Source of the DNA: Stercorarius parasiticus
Lineage: Eukaryota > Chordata > Aves > Charadriiformes > Stercorariidae
Length of the DNA: 64,000 bases
NCBI GenBank assembly: GCA_013396915.1
Contig: VWZL01001973.1
Span: forward strand, 531,380-595,379
Direction of reading: 5' to 3'
Part shown: positions 14,201 through 25,566 of the stretch, one piece after another
How positions within the stretch are numbered: position 1 is the stretch's first letter
Layout of the letters: every line of letters starts with the position of its first letter
Translations under genes and position numbers: made by a program
Notes under the pieces: model-generated
The model's input: the letters and a program-made list of their open reading frames with translations, nothing else
The model's database searches: none
What the model was told of the DNA's origin: nothing

Positions 14201-15593
14201 TCCAGAGATTCCAAAAAACAGGGGATAAGGAAATTCTGACCACTTGCTACATGTTGTCATGTTCTAGCAGTAACCCCATTTATTCTTGAGGTAGGACCGC
14301 GTCACAGATGGACACAATGAAGGTTCGGGTTGCTTTAAGAGAGAAGAGTTTGGCCCTTGCTCACCTGCAGCTGGCACTAAATCCTCCATCGCCTTCTTTC
14401 TGAACCATTGACATACAAAGTTGCCATAAGGTAACAAAGTAAAAACTATTTTCAGCCTGTCTATCTTTTTTCCCCTGAAATACATTGAGACACCAGGCTG
14501 TCAAAGGGGCTATGGGTGACTGCCCTGGTCAGGAGCCAGGTGGCAAACAGAGTCTATTACAAAGTCTCAGAAAATGGAACAGGTAAAGCTGAAGCACAAA
14601 TATAAAATAGCATGTAAATACAAAAATAACATCATTGTAGCAAAAAAAAAAAAGAAAGTTATGTTCTTTAGCATAGTAAAACAGGGATTAAGGTTAGATA
14701 AGAATAGAGGGTTTGTGCCAGCCCTGAAATAATAGATTCAGTGATAAACAGATCTTTCTGAAAATGCATAAAGTTCAACTGGCAAAGGAAGAAACAGGGA
14801 GAAAAGTGACAATAGTAGATTTCCCATAAGATCCAAGAGATGCACAGAGCTCATGGCCCTGTTTCCGACTTTTTCAACCACTCGGGTAAGAAGTCTTAAT
14901 TAGAAAACAAGTGCCAGGATCACCTTTGTGTTTTACAGACAAAAATCATTGCAGCAGAGGAACTTACAGGCTGCATGTTATATCCGACTTTGATAACCAC
15001 ACAAGAGTCCAAAGTCTAAGAGCCTGGATCACCATACTGCCTTAGGACTGCATAAGCACTTTCTGTAGCTGCTTTCTTTTCGCTCTCCCACTCCTCTTTA
15101 GTTCCTCCAGAAGTGTGAGAGAAGCCAGTCTTACATCTCTGCTCCACAAGTCCCATTCCCTCAGCAAAGTGGAACCTGAGGCTGTACCAGCAATGCCGTG
15201 CAAGTTGACTGCACAACACAGAGTCACCTCTACCATCCTCAAACATGGTAATAGCAAATATAGAGGTCATTCAGGAGTCTTCATATAATTTTGTCATAGG
15301 TTATTTGCTTTTTTTTTAATATAGACATTACAGTGAAAGAAAATAAGATAAAATATTAAAGTAGTACATACAGTAAAATACAGGCTATTAAAATCACCTA
15401 CTTTTTTCACTATTGCTGAAGCAATTACTGTTCTGAAAAATGCCATTTTCTAAGAGGAGGTTCTTTTCTCCTCTTCTCCCTGACCTATATGTCTCCACAG
15501 ACATTTCTGTCCAGCATTTGAATTTTATACAGAAGAAAACACAAATGAAGTTGGTATTAGGTGTTTACTATGAAAAACGGTATTTTGTGGGTA
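8287..15593. other. Unassigned non-coding stretch
   Basis: No repeat family or gene recognised. Local features are a GC-richer block at about 9050-9245 that looks like a conserved element, a pyrimidine-rich segment at about 10150-10500, poly(A) tracts near 12963 and 14641, and a G run at about 12978. A 181-codon plus-strand frame at 10111-10656 is the longest in the window. It lies in the pyrimidine-rich segment, is dominated by Leu, Ser, Pro and Phe, and has no recognisable domain, so I read it as a composition artefact. Confidence 0.5.
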
Positions 15594-15653
15594 TCACAGA
15601 ATCAGAGAATGGTAGGGGTTGGAAGGGACCTCTGGAGATCATCTAGTCCAACT
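15594..15653 (-). mobile_element. CR1 LINE, extreme 3' end only
   Basis: The plus strand begins TCACAGAATCA and continues through GGTTGGAAGGGACC, then the segment GAGATCATCTAGTCCAAC. This is the reverse complement of the 3' terminus of avian CR1 retrotransposons, so the element points to the minus strand. Only about 60 bases are present, and similarity stops abruptly on the inner side. This is the usual severe 5' truncation of CR1 insertions. It is non-coding. Confidence 0.93.
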
Positions 15654-16929
15654 GGTATCAACTGGTTCAATTTACTAGCTGAAAACCAGAACCCACCAAC
15701 CTTCAAAACTGAAGACTTTTCTGAAAATTCAACCAAAATAATTCTGTCTATAAGCAAAACTCTTTGCAGAAAGACACATTAAGTTTTCCATCGGAGATGC
15801 ATTAATATTTCAGTCAAGTCTTTCATAGCATTTAGTGTAGCATGTATAATGCAGCATTTGAAAAGTTGCCTGACTCTCTTAGGATAATAATTATTTCTGT
15901 AATTTTGAAACCTGGTAGGATATGGGTAACTGCAGTAATTATAGGGCAATTTTCTTAATTAATGCAGCCTGCAAAATAGTCACACAAGCAATAGCAAAAA
16001 AGATTAGAATTGATTCTTATCAAAATTAATTCATAAAAAAGAGACACTCAAACAATAACATAAGACTCTTCCTTGACCTCATTAATGAAATTTACAATAA
16101 AAGTAATGAAGTGATAGATATAGTATCAGCTAGGACGAAAGGGCCAAATTCAAAATTTAATAGTGTAATGTGCTTTTACCAGAGTACAACCAGAATAATG
16201 CAATGGAAAAAAGAAAACTGATTTTTATGGAAATGTAATTTCATAATTAGTTTCATCTAGTATTGATATCAAAGATATATATCAGTACAACAGGATTTTT
16301 TGGCTTTTGATTTGTTTTTGGCAAATAAGATGAAAGAATCAGAAATTTCTATTCTTCTTGCCAGTTTTCAGTCATGATGGATACAAAGTTTTAGAAGAGA
16401 CTGATACAAAAAAAAATCTCAAAGAGAATTAAAAACTGGGAATAAGGAGTATAATTTTTCACGCTCCCTGCAACACAACTGAAATGACTTAAGCAATTCA
16501 GATCATTAGGCTTAACCCAATCTCCATTGAAACCAACAGAAAAAAAACCACTACCAAACATTGCAATAATTCCAGAGGATTTTTGATTGGAATTAAAACT
16601 AATATGTCCTAACGTATTTAAGAATCACTGTGACTAGTGACTATGATTATCACCATTTGCTATGAAGACTCATACTATCAGAAATAGCTGATATTTAACG
16701 TTATTAAAGACAAATGTCTATTTACAAAAGATATGAAAGGAAATTGAAAATAATGATACAGGAAAATATCTAACAAAGAAAAATATTTGCTGACCTTCTT
16801 TTGGTGTCATTTGCTAAGAAACATAGCAACTTACCTGATTCTGCATTGGCAGATACTGTACTGCATTAGAAAGAAAAAGTTGCCAGGAAAAAAAACAAGT
16901 TCAGAGTGCTTCACTGCTTTTCCAAATGA

Positions 16930-16953
16930 GCAACGAAGCAACGAAGCAACAAA
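16930..16953. repeat. Short tandem repeat, 8-base unit
   Basis: Three tandem units of GCAACGAA, the third with one change, in a stretch with no other structure. A small simple repeat. Confidence 0.8.
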
Positions 16954-19103
16954 GCCACCAGGATGATGAATCATTTTCTGAATTTTAAATATATTTACAT
17001 TTTTTTATTACCCAAGCTTTTTTTTCCTATTAACATGTACCTCCCTCTCTTTATATTCTTAAGGAATCAAGAGCAACAGATTATGAAAATTCATATAAAC
17101 TGTTACATTGGTAAACAAAAAGATAATAACCATTGATGCAATCCTAGAACAAGCCTAAAAACATGTATACACATTTAGAGATCTGGTATTAGGTAGGACA
17201 GATTGGTTCCACTCTGTTGCATTTTGCACAGTTACGCTGGCATGAAGTGAATTGAAAGTGAGTTCAAAATGCAGCATGCAATTACCCAGAACTAGTAACA
17301 TAAAAGCTTGCAATTCTACCCCACCAAGCACAGTCTGTCACTACTCTGCCAGCAAAGCTTCGAGATGCTTAGAGATGAGAATTTTGGCTTGAACTGTTAC
17401 TTAGGGTCTTGGACAATAAACTTCTGACGTGTGTAGACCTCCAGTTGCCTGCTCAGCTCAGGGAAAACTTCCAAGCTGCAGGGAAAGGCAGGACTTCCGA
17501 CAAAGCTGTCCTCAGAGTAGCTCTGTTGTAAGTTCAATACTGTCTCGGAAAGAGATCAGCTCATCTCAGCTTGCATATAGGTTAAAAAAAGCCCACGCAC
17601 TTTCTAACTTGCCAGAACTTGGTCACTCAAGCTAAATGGATACAAGACATGGCACAAGCCTCCAAGACCCAACTGCCAAATTGGGGGTAGTTAGATGACC
17701 GATATAATAACGTCACATACACATACTGAAATCCAACATATTAAGTCTACTTATGCCCACACAGATCAACTACTGAACCAACACCAAACTAATTGTGTCT
17801 GCCTGTTGTAACCATATGTAGGTAATTTCATGTATTCATTGCTGCCTATCTGCTTTTTCAGAGACCTTATGGTCAGATTTCAAAAACAATGAGCATCTTT
17901 CCAGGCAATGTAGGATTCAAAGAATTTTTAGATCCTGTAAGAAAGCTAGAAGAAAGAAGTTCCTATTACAAATCCTGCAGGACAACAAAATAAGTTGTCC
18001 AGTTCTGTTACTGTCTTTTGTTTGTTCATTTGAAAATTGTGACTGAAACAGCTAAGGGCTGGTAAACATTGTAAGAAATCTCTGAAAAGACAGACTAATG
18101 GCATTATCAAAACAAACAGTTAAAGATGCACAATAAATATAATATAACCCATAAATACAACATAAATAACCTTTTATTTGTGAGGATGCAATGTATTAAT
18201 GCAACTCTAAAAACACAACTCATAAATGCCATGTGATTTAGAGCTTTCCTCTCTCCTGCACAGAATGTCATCCCTCAGTTTGCAAGCTTTGTCTGAGAAA
18301 AAGTTACCTAAGTACCTTGAACTTTTCTATTTGGTAGAACGCAAGCACTGTGACTATTCAATTATCCTGGGTAAAAGGCAAGTTCAAAAAACATGGTACA
18401 CATGTATATCCAGCCACAATATCATGGAGGATTTGCTGTAGGTGACATTTAAGCTATTGCGGCTCCACCTAACTTCTGGTAAGGACAAGGCCAGTGTTAT
18501 CGGAATGTAACAAAGTGGTATCCCCCAAAGAGTTTTGTTTCCACACAGCATTCACAGAACTATTACAGAGGAATGGCTACAGCCACTCTCTCCATTTTTA
18601 TCTGACTTTCACTCACTATTTATAAGACATACGTAAAAAAAAAGCAAATTTACTCTGTATTCCCATTCATAGGAAAATGCAATTTCCTACTGCCAACCAA
18701 AGTGCAAATATGACATCTATTCAGAGAGCAAAATGTTCTTTACAGCTTTCCAAAGATAGCTTATACATTGATCATCTATTGATAAGACTTAAAGGCATAC
18801 AAAGTAAAAAGGGAAGGAGGGTTTGGTTTTCCATTCAAATACAGTACTGTGCTCCCTACATACATTTATCAGTTACTTATTTTGTCTTTATACTTAAAAA
18901 AAAAAAAAAGACTTTAATTGCTAGGACATCCTTAACTGCTTGGCCCTCCTGATGAAGAAAGTAAGTCTGTTCTTTTTTGTAACACACAATCTGACTAGCT
19001 TTTTCTTCATTTGCACAGCACTGCTTTACCTCACTTGTGCTTTTTTTCCCATCTGGAAATCTTTCTGTGCAAATTTTGAGGAACTGATAAGTTTGCCTTG
19101 AAT

Positions 19104-19156
19104 TTCTAGATGTGCAAGTTACCCATAAGTACTTCTAGATGTGCAAGATACCCATA
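19104..19156. repeat. Two-copy tandem duplication, period 29
   Basis: Two copies of a unit beginning TTCTAGATGTGCAAG and ending ACCCATA start at 19104 and 19133. They differ at one base (GTT versus GAT), with a short spacer. No larger repeat is associated, so this looks like a local duplication. Confidence 0.85.
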
Positions 19157-21198
19157 TGGTAATTATTACACAGCTAATACCATCAAACTTTTCACTGGTG
19201 GCTGCCATTCATCCAGAAACATCTGATATACACATATTGTAGTCGTAGCACATCAAAGGTATGCCTGACATTTTATGAAAAAGCTGGATGTAACAACCAT
19301 ACTCTATGCTATACAGAAATGGTGCTATGTGGAAACAGAGCAGGTCTGATGCTTCAAGAAAGGATTGGACTCCTTCACACATGATAAACAGCACGTTATG
19401 GTCATCTAGGAAATCCTCAATCAATATATGCCAACCCTACTCAGGCATCAATAGATTTGGAAGGCCTGAGATTAGATATAGCTATATTCCTGTAATTCTC
19501 TATTCATAATAATTCAATGATAACATACAGATTGCTTCAACACAAATTGTGGGAAATGTATAATACATTTGAGTTTGGCTAATAATATGGGAACTTGCAC
19601 TAGCCTTCCATCATGGTCTATAATTATGTATTATTAAATAAGATTGATGGGATTTTTTTAGAGTTTTGTCTGTCGAGGGAAAAATAATAGGCTTACTTGC
19701 ATTTCCCGCTGTAATTTAATCTTGCAGGGAGGGTATTCAGCAGCAAAGAAACGTATTTGTCCTTTCAAGTTAAGTATTCAGTGATATATCTTGAGGAAAA
19801 CATAGGAGCTGTCTCCCAGTTCTTCGCCGAAGTTTGAAAAAATGCAAGTTTGAAATTAAAAAAAGGTCTCTGAAATTAGTATTCATATTTTTGTAACAGT
19901 CAGATGATCTAATCAAGATCAAGGCCATGAGGCATTATTATGCAAACTAAAAATACAGAGTCAAGGAAGGAAAGGGAAATCAGTCACAGATCCTGTGCCA
20001 TTTGCTCCCAGTAGTTCCCTGCATGCTGCCAGCTCCAAGCTGCTGGAAACAAACATTGCAATGCTGCTGTGCTCACTACCTCCAATGGCCTATGCAAACT
20101 GGGTAGTGAGCATATTTAAAAAATTCCTTGGAAGAGTATTAATAAATAAAAAATCTTATGCAGCAAGATACTGTCTTTGAAATTTCCCAGGCTTGTCAAA
20201 TCATCTTGACAGCACGTCACGCCCCGTTACACTGGCATATTAGGTAAGGCCGAATGCCAAAATAAGAATGCATGACAGGCCAATTATCCTGGCCCAAGTG
20301 TCTTCTTAACTTTCAGTATTTCTCCAGTATTACCAAATGTTATACTAAATAAGAACTGAAATTTCACTGTTACTTTTGCACAACAACAGAGGTTCTTATA
20401 GTTCACACAGGTTAGAATTTATTTTCAAGAATACCAACTTTGCATCTAATGCCGAAGCCTGACTATGCATTTGAAGTTTTGAAAGTACATCAAGCATGGG
20501 CTGATTAAATTAATTTTGATCGTGATTTTTTCTGTTAGTAGGAATCTCATAAAATAATTACCAGATAAAGCTCACCCTAGTCACTCGTGATGTTTTTCAA
20601 AAAGGTTTGAATTTGAAAGGTTTCACTAGGGTTGAGGTGATAAGTGAAGATCAATAAAGACTGACTTAATTCTAGCTGTCTATACGGTAGTTTTATGATG
20701 CTTTAAAGACATTTCCTGCATTAATTCCTTCCCCAGCTTGTTCTCAGTCTGAAAAAATAAGTAGTGTCAGTTCACCAGTCTTTTGCCCTAACATTCTCAG
20801 TCACATTTGACAAAGCTATCCAGCAGCAGGATTTTCTCTTTTTCTACCTCTAGTGGATGGCTCAGAAACCATTCAATTAAGTGGAACCTTGCTACTATCA
20901 ATTACTTGCTCACTATAGCTACTGACAGTAGAATCCATGCCAGTACCAGATAATCTGAAAATCAGACATATGACTACTCATCCCCATCACCATAGTGATG
21001 GTTTTCCATTTCTGCCTTTATAACTGTGGATTTCCCATCAATCCACTCGCCCTTTTTGAAAATCAACCACTTAGGAATACCAGTAACATGACAATTTTGA
21101 CTTCTGAAACATAAAGTATATCATGAACAAACACACCCCAACTATATGTACAAGCAGAGATATTGAACCCTGAAAGCTTCCTGTATTCATATTCAAAT

Positions 21199-21218
21199 CA
21201 CATTGTTTAAACAATGTG
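21199..21218. repeat. Perfect 20-bp palindrome
   Basis: CACATTGTTTAAACAATGTG equals its own reverse complement, and symmetry ends at both flanks. The arms carry ATTGTT/AACAAT, the core bound by SOX-family HMG proteins, and TGTTTA, a forkhead-like core. A protein-binding role is inference; the symmetry is seen directly. Confidence 0.85.
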
Positions 21219-24200
21219 CAGGCTTCACGAATGTACAAAGATTCAAATGTCAATTATATATACATAAATATAATTTCAGTTTATAAGTAGAATTAGGTTT
21301 TCAGCTAAGAAATTACTAGGATGATTTGAAGATGAATTGCTAGCAACAGCAAGCTACAACAAAACAAGAAACAATGAGCAAATAATTACCTTTAAGACTC
21401 ATGACACTAGAACAACCATATAACTTCCTATACTTTAATGTTTATAACAAATAAAATGTCAACAGCCATCTCCTTACCCTTGCCAATGTGTATTTCTTAG
21501 TATTAAAATTAATGCAAGTAACATTAACAAAAATTACTATGAGGAAATTGCTTAGAGGTATAGGTAGCCTATAGGAAAAAAAATACTAAGGTGGTAGCAC
21601 TTAAACAATAACAAGGGCTCCTAAGTTAAATCAGCAACACCAGGTAGCATTGGTATGCTTGCAGCATAGATTCTCTTACGTGCAGTCAAACTGGATGGCA
21701 TCAACTGGAACTGAATTCCTTTAAGTTTTAAAGAATTTTTTCCTGCTGTCTAAAACGGAACAGAAAATCTGGACTACAAATTCCTGACAAAAATCATAGC
21801 AACACTGTTACTGTTCTCACCCTTAAATTTCTGCAATCATGCCTGTTTTCAACCCTTTATTATCATTTGCTACAGTCAACAGGAAGGAGAAAAATGGAAG
21901 TAAGTGTCACGGATATCCAACTTACCTGTCATCCAGAAAAGTTTGGCATTTAAGTTTACAGGAATACTTACATAACCAGTCTTCCTAGCTAATTTTTTCC
22001 ACTCCATGAAGTAACACCTACATAGATAATGATTCAGTATAGTAATTCACTATTTGTTTCAGGTTAAACTCGTCTTTGAAGTCTATTACTTTCAGTGACA
22101 TTTAAAGTTCAGCACATGTTTTAGGTACATTCCTGAACTGGCCTTCCAGGTGAGCCTGCTAACAGGTATTGTGAGCATCCCATGACAGCCATTCAGTCTT
22201 CCTTGACAAGTCCTGTCAGTTCAGTGTTCTGAAATACCAGATGTAACAGCATTGACCAGTGTGTACTTCCATTTCAATGTTAACAGCAGACAAAATTTCA
22301 AGATCAATTACATCTGTCTTTCTAACCAAAACATATATATATTAAGATACATAATGAGTTTCCACTGTTCTAACGACTTTTAAATGTTAAACATGAAATA
22401 TTGCCTGAGGTAGTTTCTCTAGTATATTTTTGGAACAGTTTGGAACAAATATTGCCTTCAATATTTGAAAACAAGAATGATCACAGAATCGTTACTTCCT
22501 TAGAACAACCTGCCATGGGAAAACTGCCAGTGTTCACTGCAATGAAAAAGGACTCAGCATTTAAAATTATGATTAACAACTTGATACTAATAATTAATAA
22601 CATTAACATCTGTAGTTCTACTACCTATGTTATATTTGTACCATATTGTTCATAACGTGCTAGCAAACATATTAATACCTAAAAACACAGAGTCAAGGTT
22701 TGCATTCCTTGTTCAACTAGGCAATAGAAAACAAGGATCAATTGGTTTTTTCTGCATTATTATAGCAGAAGCCAATATCAGTATGAACATAATTCCACTT
22801 GGAAATCCAGAGAACAATTTTTCATCCTTAAGACAACAATTTTTTATCCGTAGGACAAATATCTAAGTCAGTTGGTTTATGGCAAGCTGGGCTCTCATAA
22901 ATTCTCTCCACCTAAATCCAAGCAGAGCTCAGACATCCAACTGAGCAGCAGCTGCGTAAGGGTGAGGTCTCTTACTCTCCATAGCACAGAGCTCAGTCGT
23001 TTCTGCAGCAGTTAAAAATATATAATGGATTAGGTACATTCACCACCACCACCAAAGAATTTAGCAGAACCTGAAGCTCAAAAAGCACATATCTCTAAAT
23101 ACCTCCAAGCTAAAACCCATGACACAAAAACCTGTCAGCTCCTACCTTCTGGCTCTGAACTGAAACCAAGACTCCCTCTCCACACTGAATACTCTGAGAG
23201 CTGAGCTTGAGTCTCTGTCATGCTTTTACAGAAGTCTTTCTGTCTAGTGTCATACCATGAGTAGGGACAGCGGGATGCACACTCATTGCTTAACTTCTTG
23301 CTTTCCAAGTGGTGTTGGAAGGTGAGAAGCAGGTGTTTGAGTCTGTTCAGCAGAGAAGGCGACTGCAACCACATTTCTTCATTTTCTGGAAAGCACTCTG
23401 AACAGAAGACCTTTTACAAAGGAAGTATACAATCCACGTATTTTCCATCACCACCATGTTAAAAGAAGATAGTGAGTTATGGTAATTTCTTTGAAATAAT
23501 CGTATTGGCAAAAACCGTCACAGGAATATTCTGGACTGTCAACAGTAAAGCACCCAACCCCCTATAAACAGAATTCCTTTAAAGACATGCTTTTCCTCCA
23601 CATATCCTATTATGCATTTCTAAATATGACTTTTTGCAGTGTTTTGATATTTGTACTTCTTTTCATGAGGTTTCGTGTAGAAATAGTGCAATGGCATGTT
23701 TGACGGTGATCAACCCAAAGTCTCACATACTCACGTAGCTTCAAGACATTAATTTTTCTGTTCTTTCAAATACCAGGTGCCAGACGCTTCCCTGGCCATT
23801 GTGTTCAGATGGTCAAGTATGAATTACTTCATGATATTTGTCAGTTGAACACAAATTGTATATGGCTCCATGTTACTAGCAGTGCAGCAGGCAGCTTGAA
23901 CTCAGAGATGTGGGGCAGATTTTCTCTTCTTCAGGTAATGATTTTTAGATTTCAAGTTATGACCTGCACCCCACAGTAACTTTATGATTTGACCATTTTT
24001 TAAGGCAGAAAACGAAGTACATTATTTCTCCACCTTTTCTGTTTCTCCGTATTTCTTAATACATGTGTATTACTATTATAACTGAAATTACCAAATGATT
24101 GTGAGCCCTCACATTCATAATCAATGACTGAGTGCTTTTGTTTCCCTCACTTCAAATTATCATTCAGAATGACAGGCAATGTGCTTGCAGATGCAGAAGT

Positions 24201-24448
24201 GACTTTCCTGCTCAAGACCCATAAAGGTGTTAAAAGAATCTGGTGAAGAGTATGGATCTGAGTCTTTGTCTTTACGCCTACAGCTGTAAAATCAAAGCAA
24301 CTGAAGGATTTGTAAAGTACAAAGATACCCTTTATTCTTCATCTCTACAACAATGGACCAGCAAAATCCTCTCACACAGAGGTCTATCAGTTTCTTCACA
24401 CTACCTACACAAAAGAGGGAAAGACATATGTTCACTAGCTATTCAAAA

Positions 24449-24781
24449 TAATAGAATCATAGAACGGTTCAGGTTAGAAGGGACCTTAAAGATCATCTAG
24501 TTCCAACCGCCCTGCAATGGGCAGGCACACCTCCCACTAGACCAGGTTGCTCAAAGCCTCACCCAGCCCGGCCTTGAACACTTCCAGGGATGGGGCATCC
24601 ACAACTTCTCTGGGCAACCTGTTCCAGTGCCTCACCACCCTCACAGTAAAGAATTTCTTCCTAATATCTAATCTAAATTTCCCCTCCTTCAGTTTAAAAC
24701 TCTTACCTCTCTTCCTATCTCTATACTCTCTGTCTTTCCTATAGGCCCCCTTTAGGTACTGGAAGGCTGCTATAAGGTCTC
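24449..24781 (-). mobile_element. CR1 LINE, 3' portion (left of insertion and gap)
   Basis: Starting from AGAATCATAGAA, the plus strand reads as the reverse complement of the CR1 3' region in the expected order: GACCTTAAAGATCATCTAG, then the segments around GGCCTTGAACACTTCCAGGG, CAACCTGTTCCAGTGCCTCA and ATATCTAATCTAAATTT. The copy is less decayed than the others here and runs into the assembly gap at 24782. The matching inner portion resumes at 25490 beyond an LTR, so this is one CR1 split by a later insertion. It is non-coding on this side, being 3' UTR and the end of ORF2. Confidence 0.93.
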
Positions 24782-25177
24782 NNNNNNNNNNNNNNNNNNN
24801 NNNNNNNNNNNNNNNNNNNNNNNNNNNNNNNNNNNNNNNNNNNNNNNNNNNNNNNNNNNNNNNNNNNNNNNNNNNNNNNNNNNNNNNNNNNNNNNNNNNN
24901 NNNNNNNNNNNNNNNNNNNNNNNNNNNNNNNNNNNNNNNNNNNNNNNNNNNNNNNNNNNNNNNNNNNNNNNNNNNNNNNNNNNNNNNNNNNNNNNNNNNN
25001 NNNNNNNNNNNNNNNNNNNNNNNNNNNNNNNNNNNNNNNNNNNNNNNNNNNNNNNNNNNNNNNNNNNNNNNNNNNNNNNNNNNNNNNNNNNNNNNNNNNN
25101 NNNNNNNNNNNNNNNNNNNNNNNNNNNNNNNNNNNNNNNNNNNNNNNNNNNNNNNNNNNNNNNNNNNNNNNNNNNNN
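24782..25177. other. Assembly gap (396 N)
   Basis: A run of N hides the junction between the left CR1 half and the LTR that interrupts it. It should contain roughly the remaining CR1 sequence up to the insertion point and the 5' part of the LTR, or a whole provirus if the gap length is only nominal. Confidence 0.99.
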
Positions 25178-25302
25178 TGACTCTAGTTCTGGAATTCAGC
25201 TCCTGTCCGTCGCTGACTCCAGTCTGGGACTTTTCCTGTGTCTGCTGGTGACGCGATCGTCATCCAGGGAGCTGGATACGGTTTTGTATATATTGTATGC
25301 TA

Positions 25303-25325
25303 CTTTATTTTATTTTATTTTATTC
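25303..25325 (+). repeat. TTTTA pentamer repeat inside the LTR
   Basis: About four and a half TTTTA units inside the LTR just upstream of its poly(A) signal, followed by TTA repeats. It is probably a length-variable part of this LTR family. Confidence 0.85.
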
Positions 25326-25363
25326 TATTATTATTATTTACTATTTTCTTATTTATTATTTTC

Positions 25364-25369
25364 ATTAAA
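25364..25369 (+). terminator. LTR poly(A) signal ATTAAA
   Basis: ATTAAA is the common variant of AATAAA. It lies in the T-rich part of the LTR, about 120 bases before the LTR end, which suits the R region of a retroviral LTR. No canonical AATAAA occurs in the visible part. Confidence 0.6.
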
Positions 25370-25489
25370 GTAGTTTAGTTCTTTTTCTAAACTCGTAAAT
25401 CTCCTTATCTCTTCCTCTCCTCTCTGAGGAGAGAGGGGGGGGAGGGCCATCTGTCCCTACGATTGGCCAATACGGCCAAAACCACGACA

Positions 25490-25566
25490 GCTTCTCGTCC
25501 ACCAGCACCCCCAAGTCTTTCTCCTCAGGGCTGCTCTCAAGCCATTCTCCACCCAACCTGTGGGTC
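25490..25566 (-). pseudogene. CR1 ORF2 (reverse transcriptase) C-terminal fragment, right of LTR
   Basis: Directly after the LTR end, the plus strand is the reverse complement of CR1 ORF2. Translated on the minus strand it contains ESSPEEKDLGVLVDEKL, the conserved peptide near the C-terminus of the CR1 reverse transcriptase. Beyond about 25566 the similarity is lost, so the copy was 5'-truncated on insertion. It is the inner continuation of the CR1 piece at 24449-24781. The minus-strand frame reads on from the CR1 peptide into the antisense LTR, which is an artefact of the insertion and not a fusion gene. Confidence 0.9.

Larger units (their letters stand above)
15654..24448. other. Unassigned non-coding stretch
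   Basis: No repeat family, RNA gene or convincing exon seen. The stretch holds an 8-base tandem near 16930, a 29-base tandem duplication near 19104, a 20-base perfect palindrome at 21199, and two minus-strand sites matching the full splice-donor consensus CAG/GTAAGT (near 16834 and 21925). A minus-strand 84-codon open segment at 23146-23397 with splice-like ends is the best coding candidate here, but it matches no family I know. Confidence 0.45.
25178..25489 (+). mobile_element. Endogenous retrovirus LTR, 3' part (solo LTR or 3' LTR)
   Basis: The segment has the layout of an LTR read on the plus strand: a moderately CpG-bearing 5' part, a T-rich middle with TTTTA repeats, an ATTAAA poly(A) signal, a short region with TCTCTTCCTCTCC and a G run, and a CCAAAACCACGACA end with terminal CA at 25488-25489. 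It abuts CR1 sequence exactly at that CA. The organisation resembles avian ERVL-type LTRs, but the family is an inference from memory. No gag, pol or env sequence is visible. The 5' end lies in the gap, so solo LTR and provirus cannot be told apart. A target-site copy of the five bases GCTTC would be expected at the hidden left junction. Confidence 0.8.

Noticed and set aside
15016..15270. Two overlapping minus-strand frames in a GC-richer block
   Set aside because: Two different frames are open over the same bases, neither matches a known family, and there is no clear splice context. No basis to choose one.
19330..19470. Segment that faintly recalls a repeat (GGATTGGACTCCTTCACACA)
   Set aside because: I could not place it in any family, and no second copy is visible in the window.
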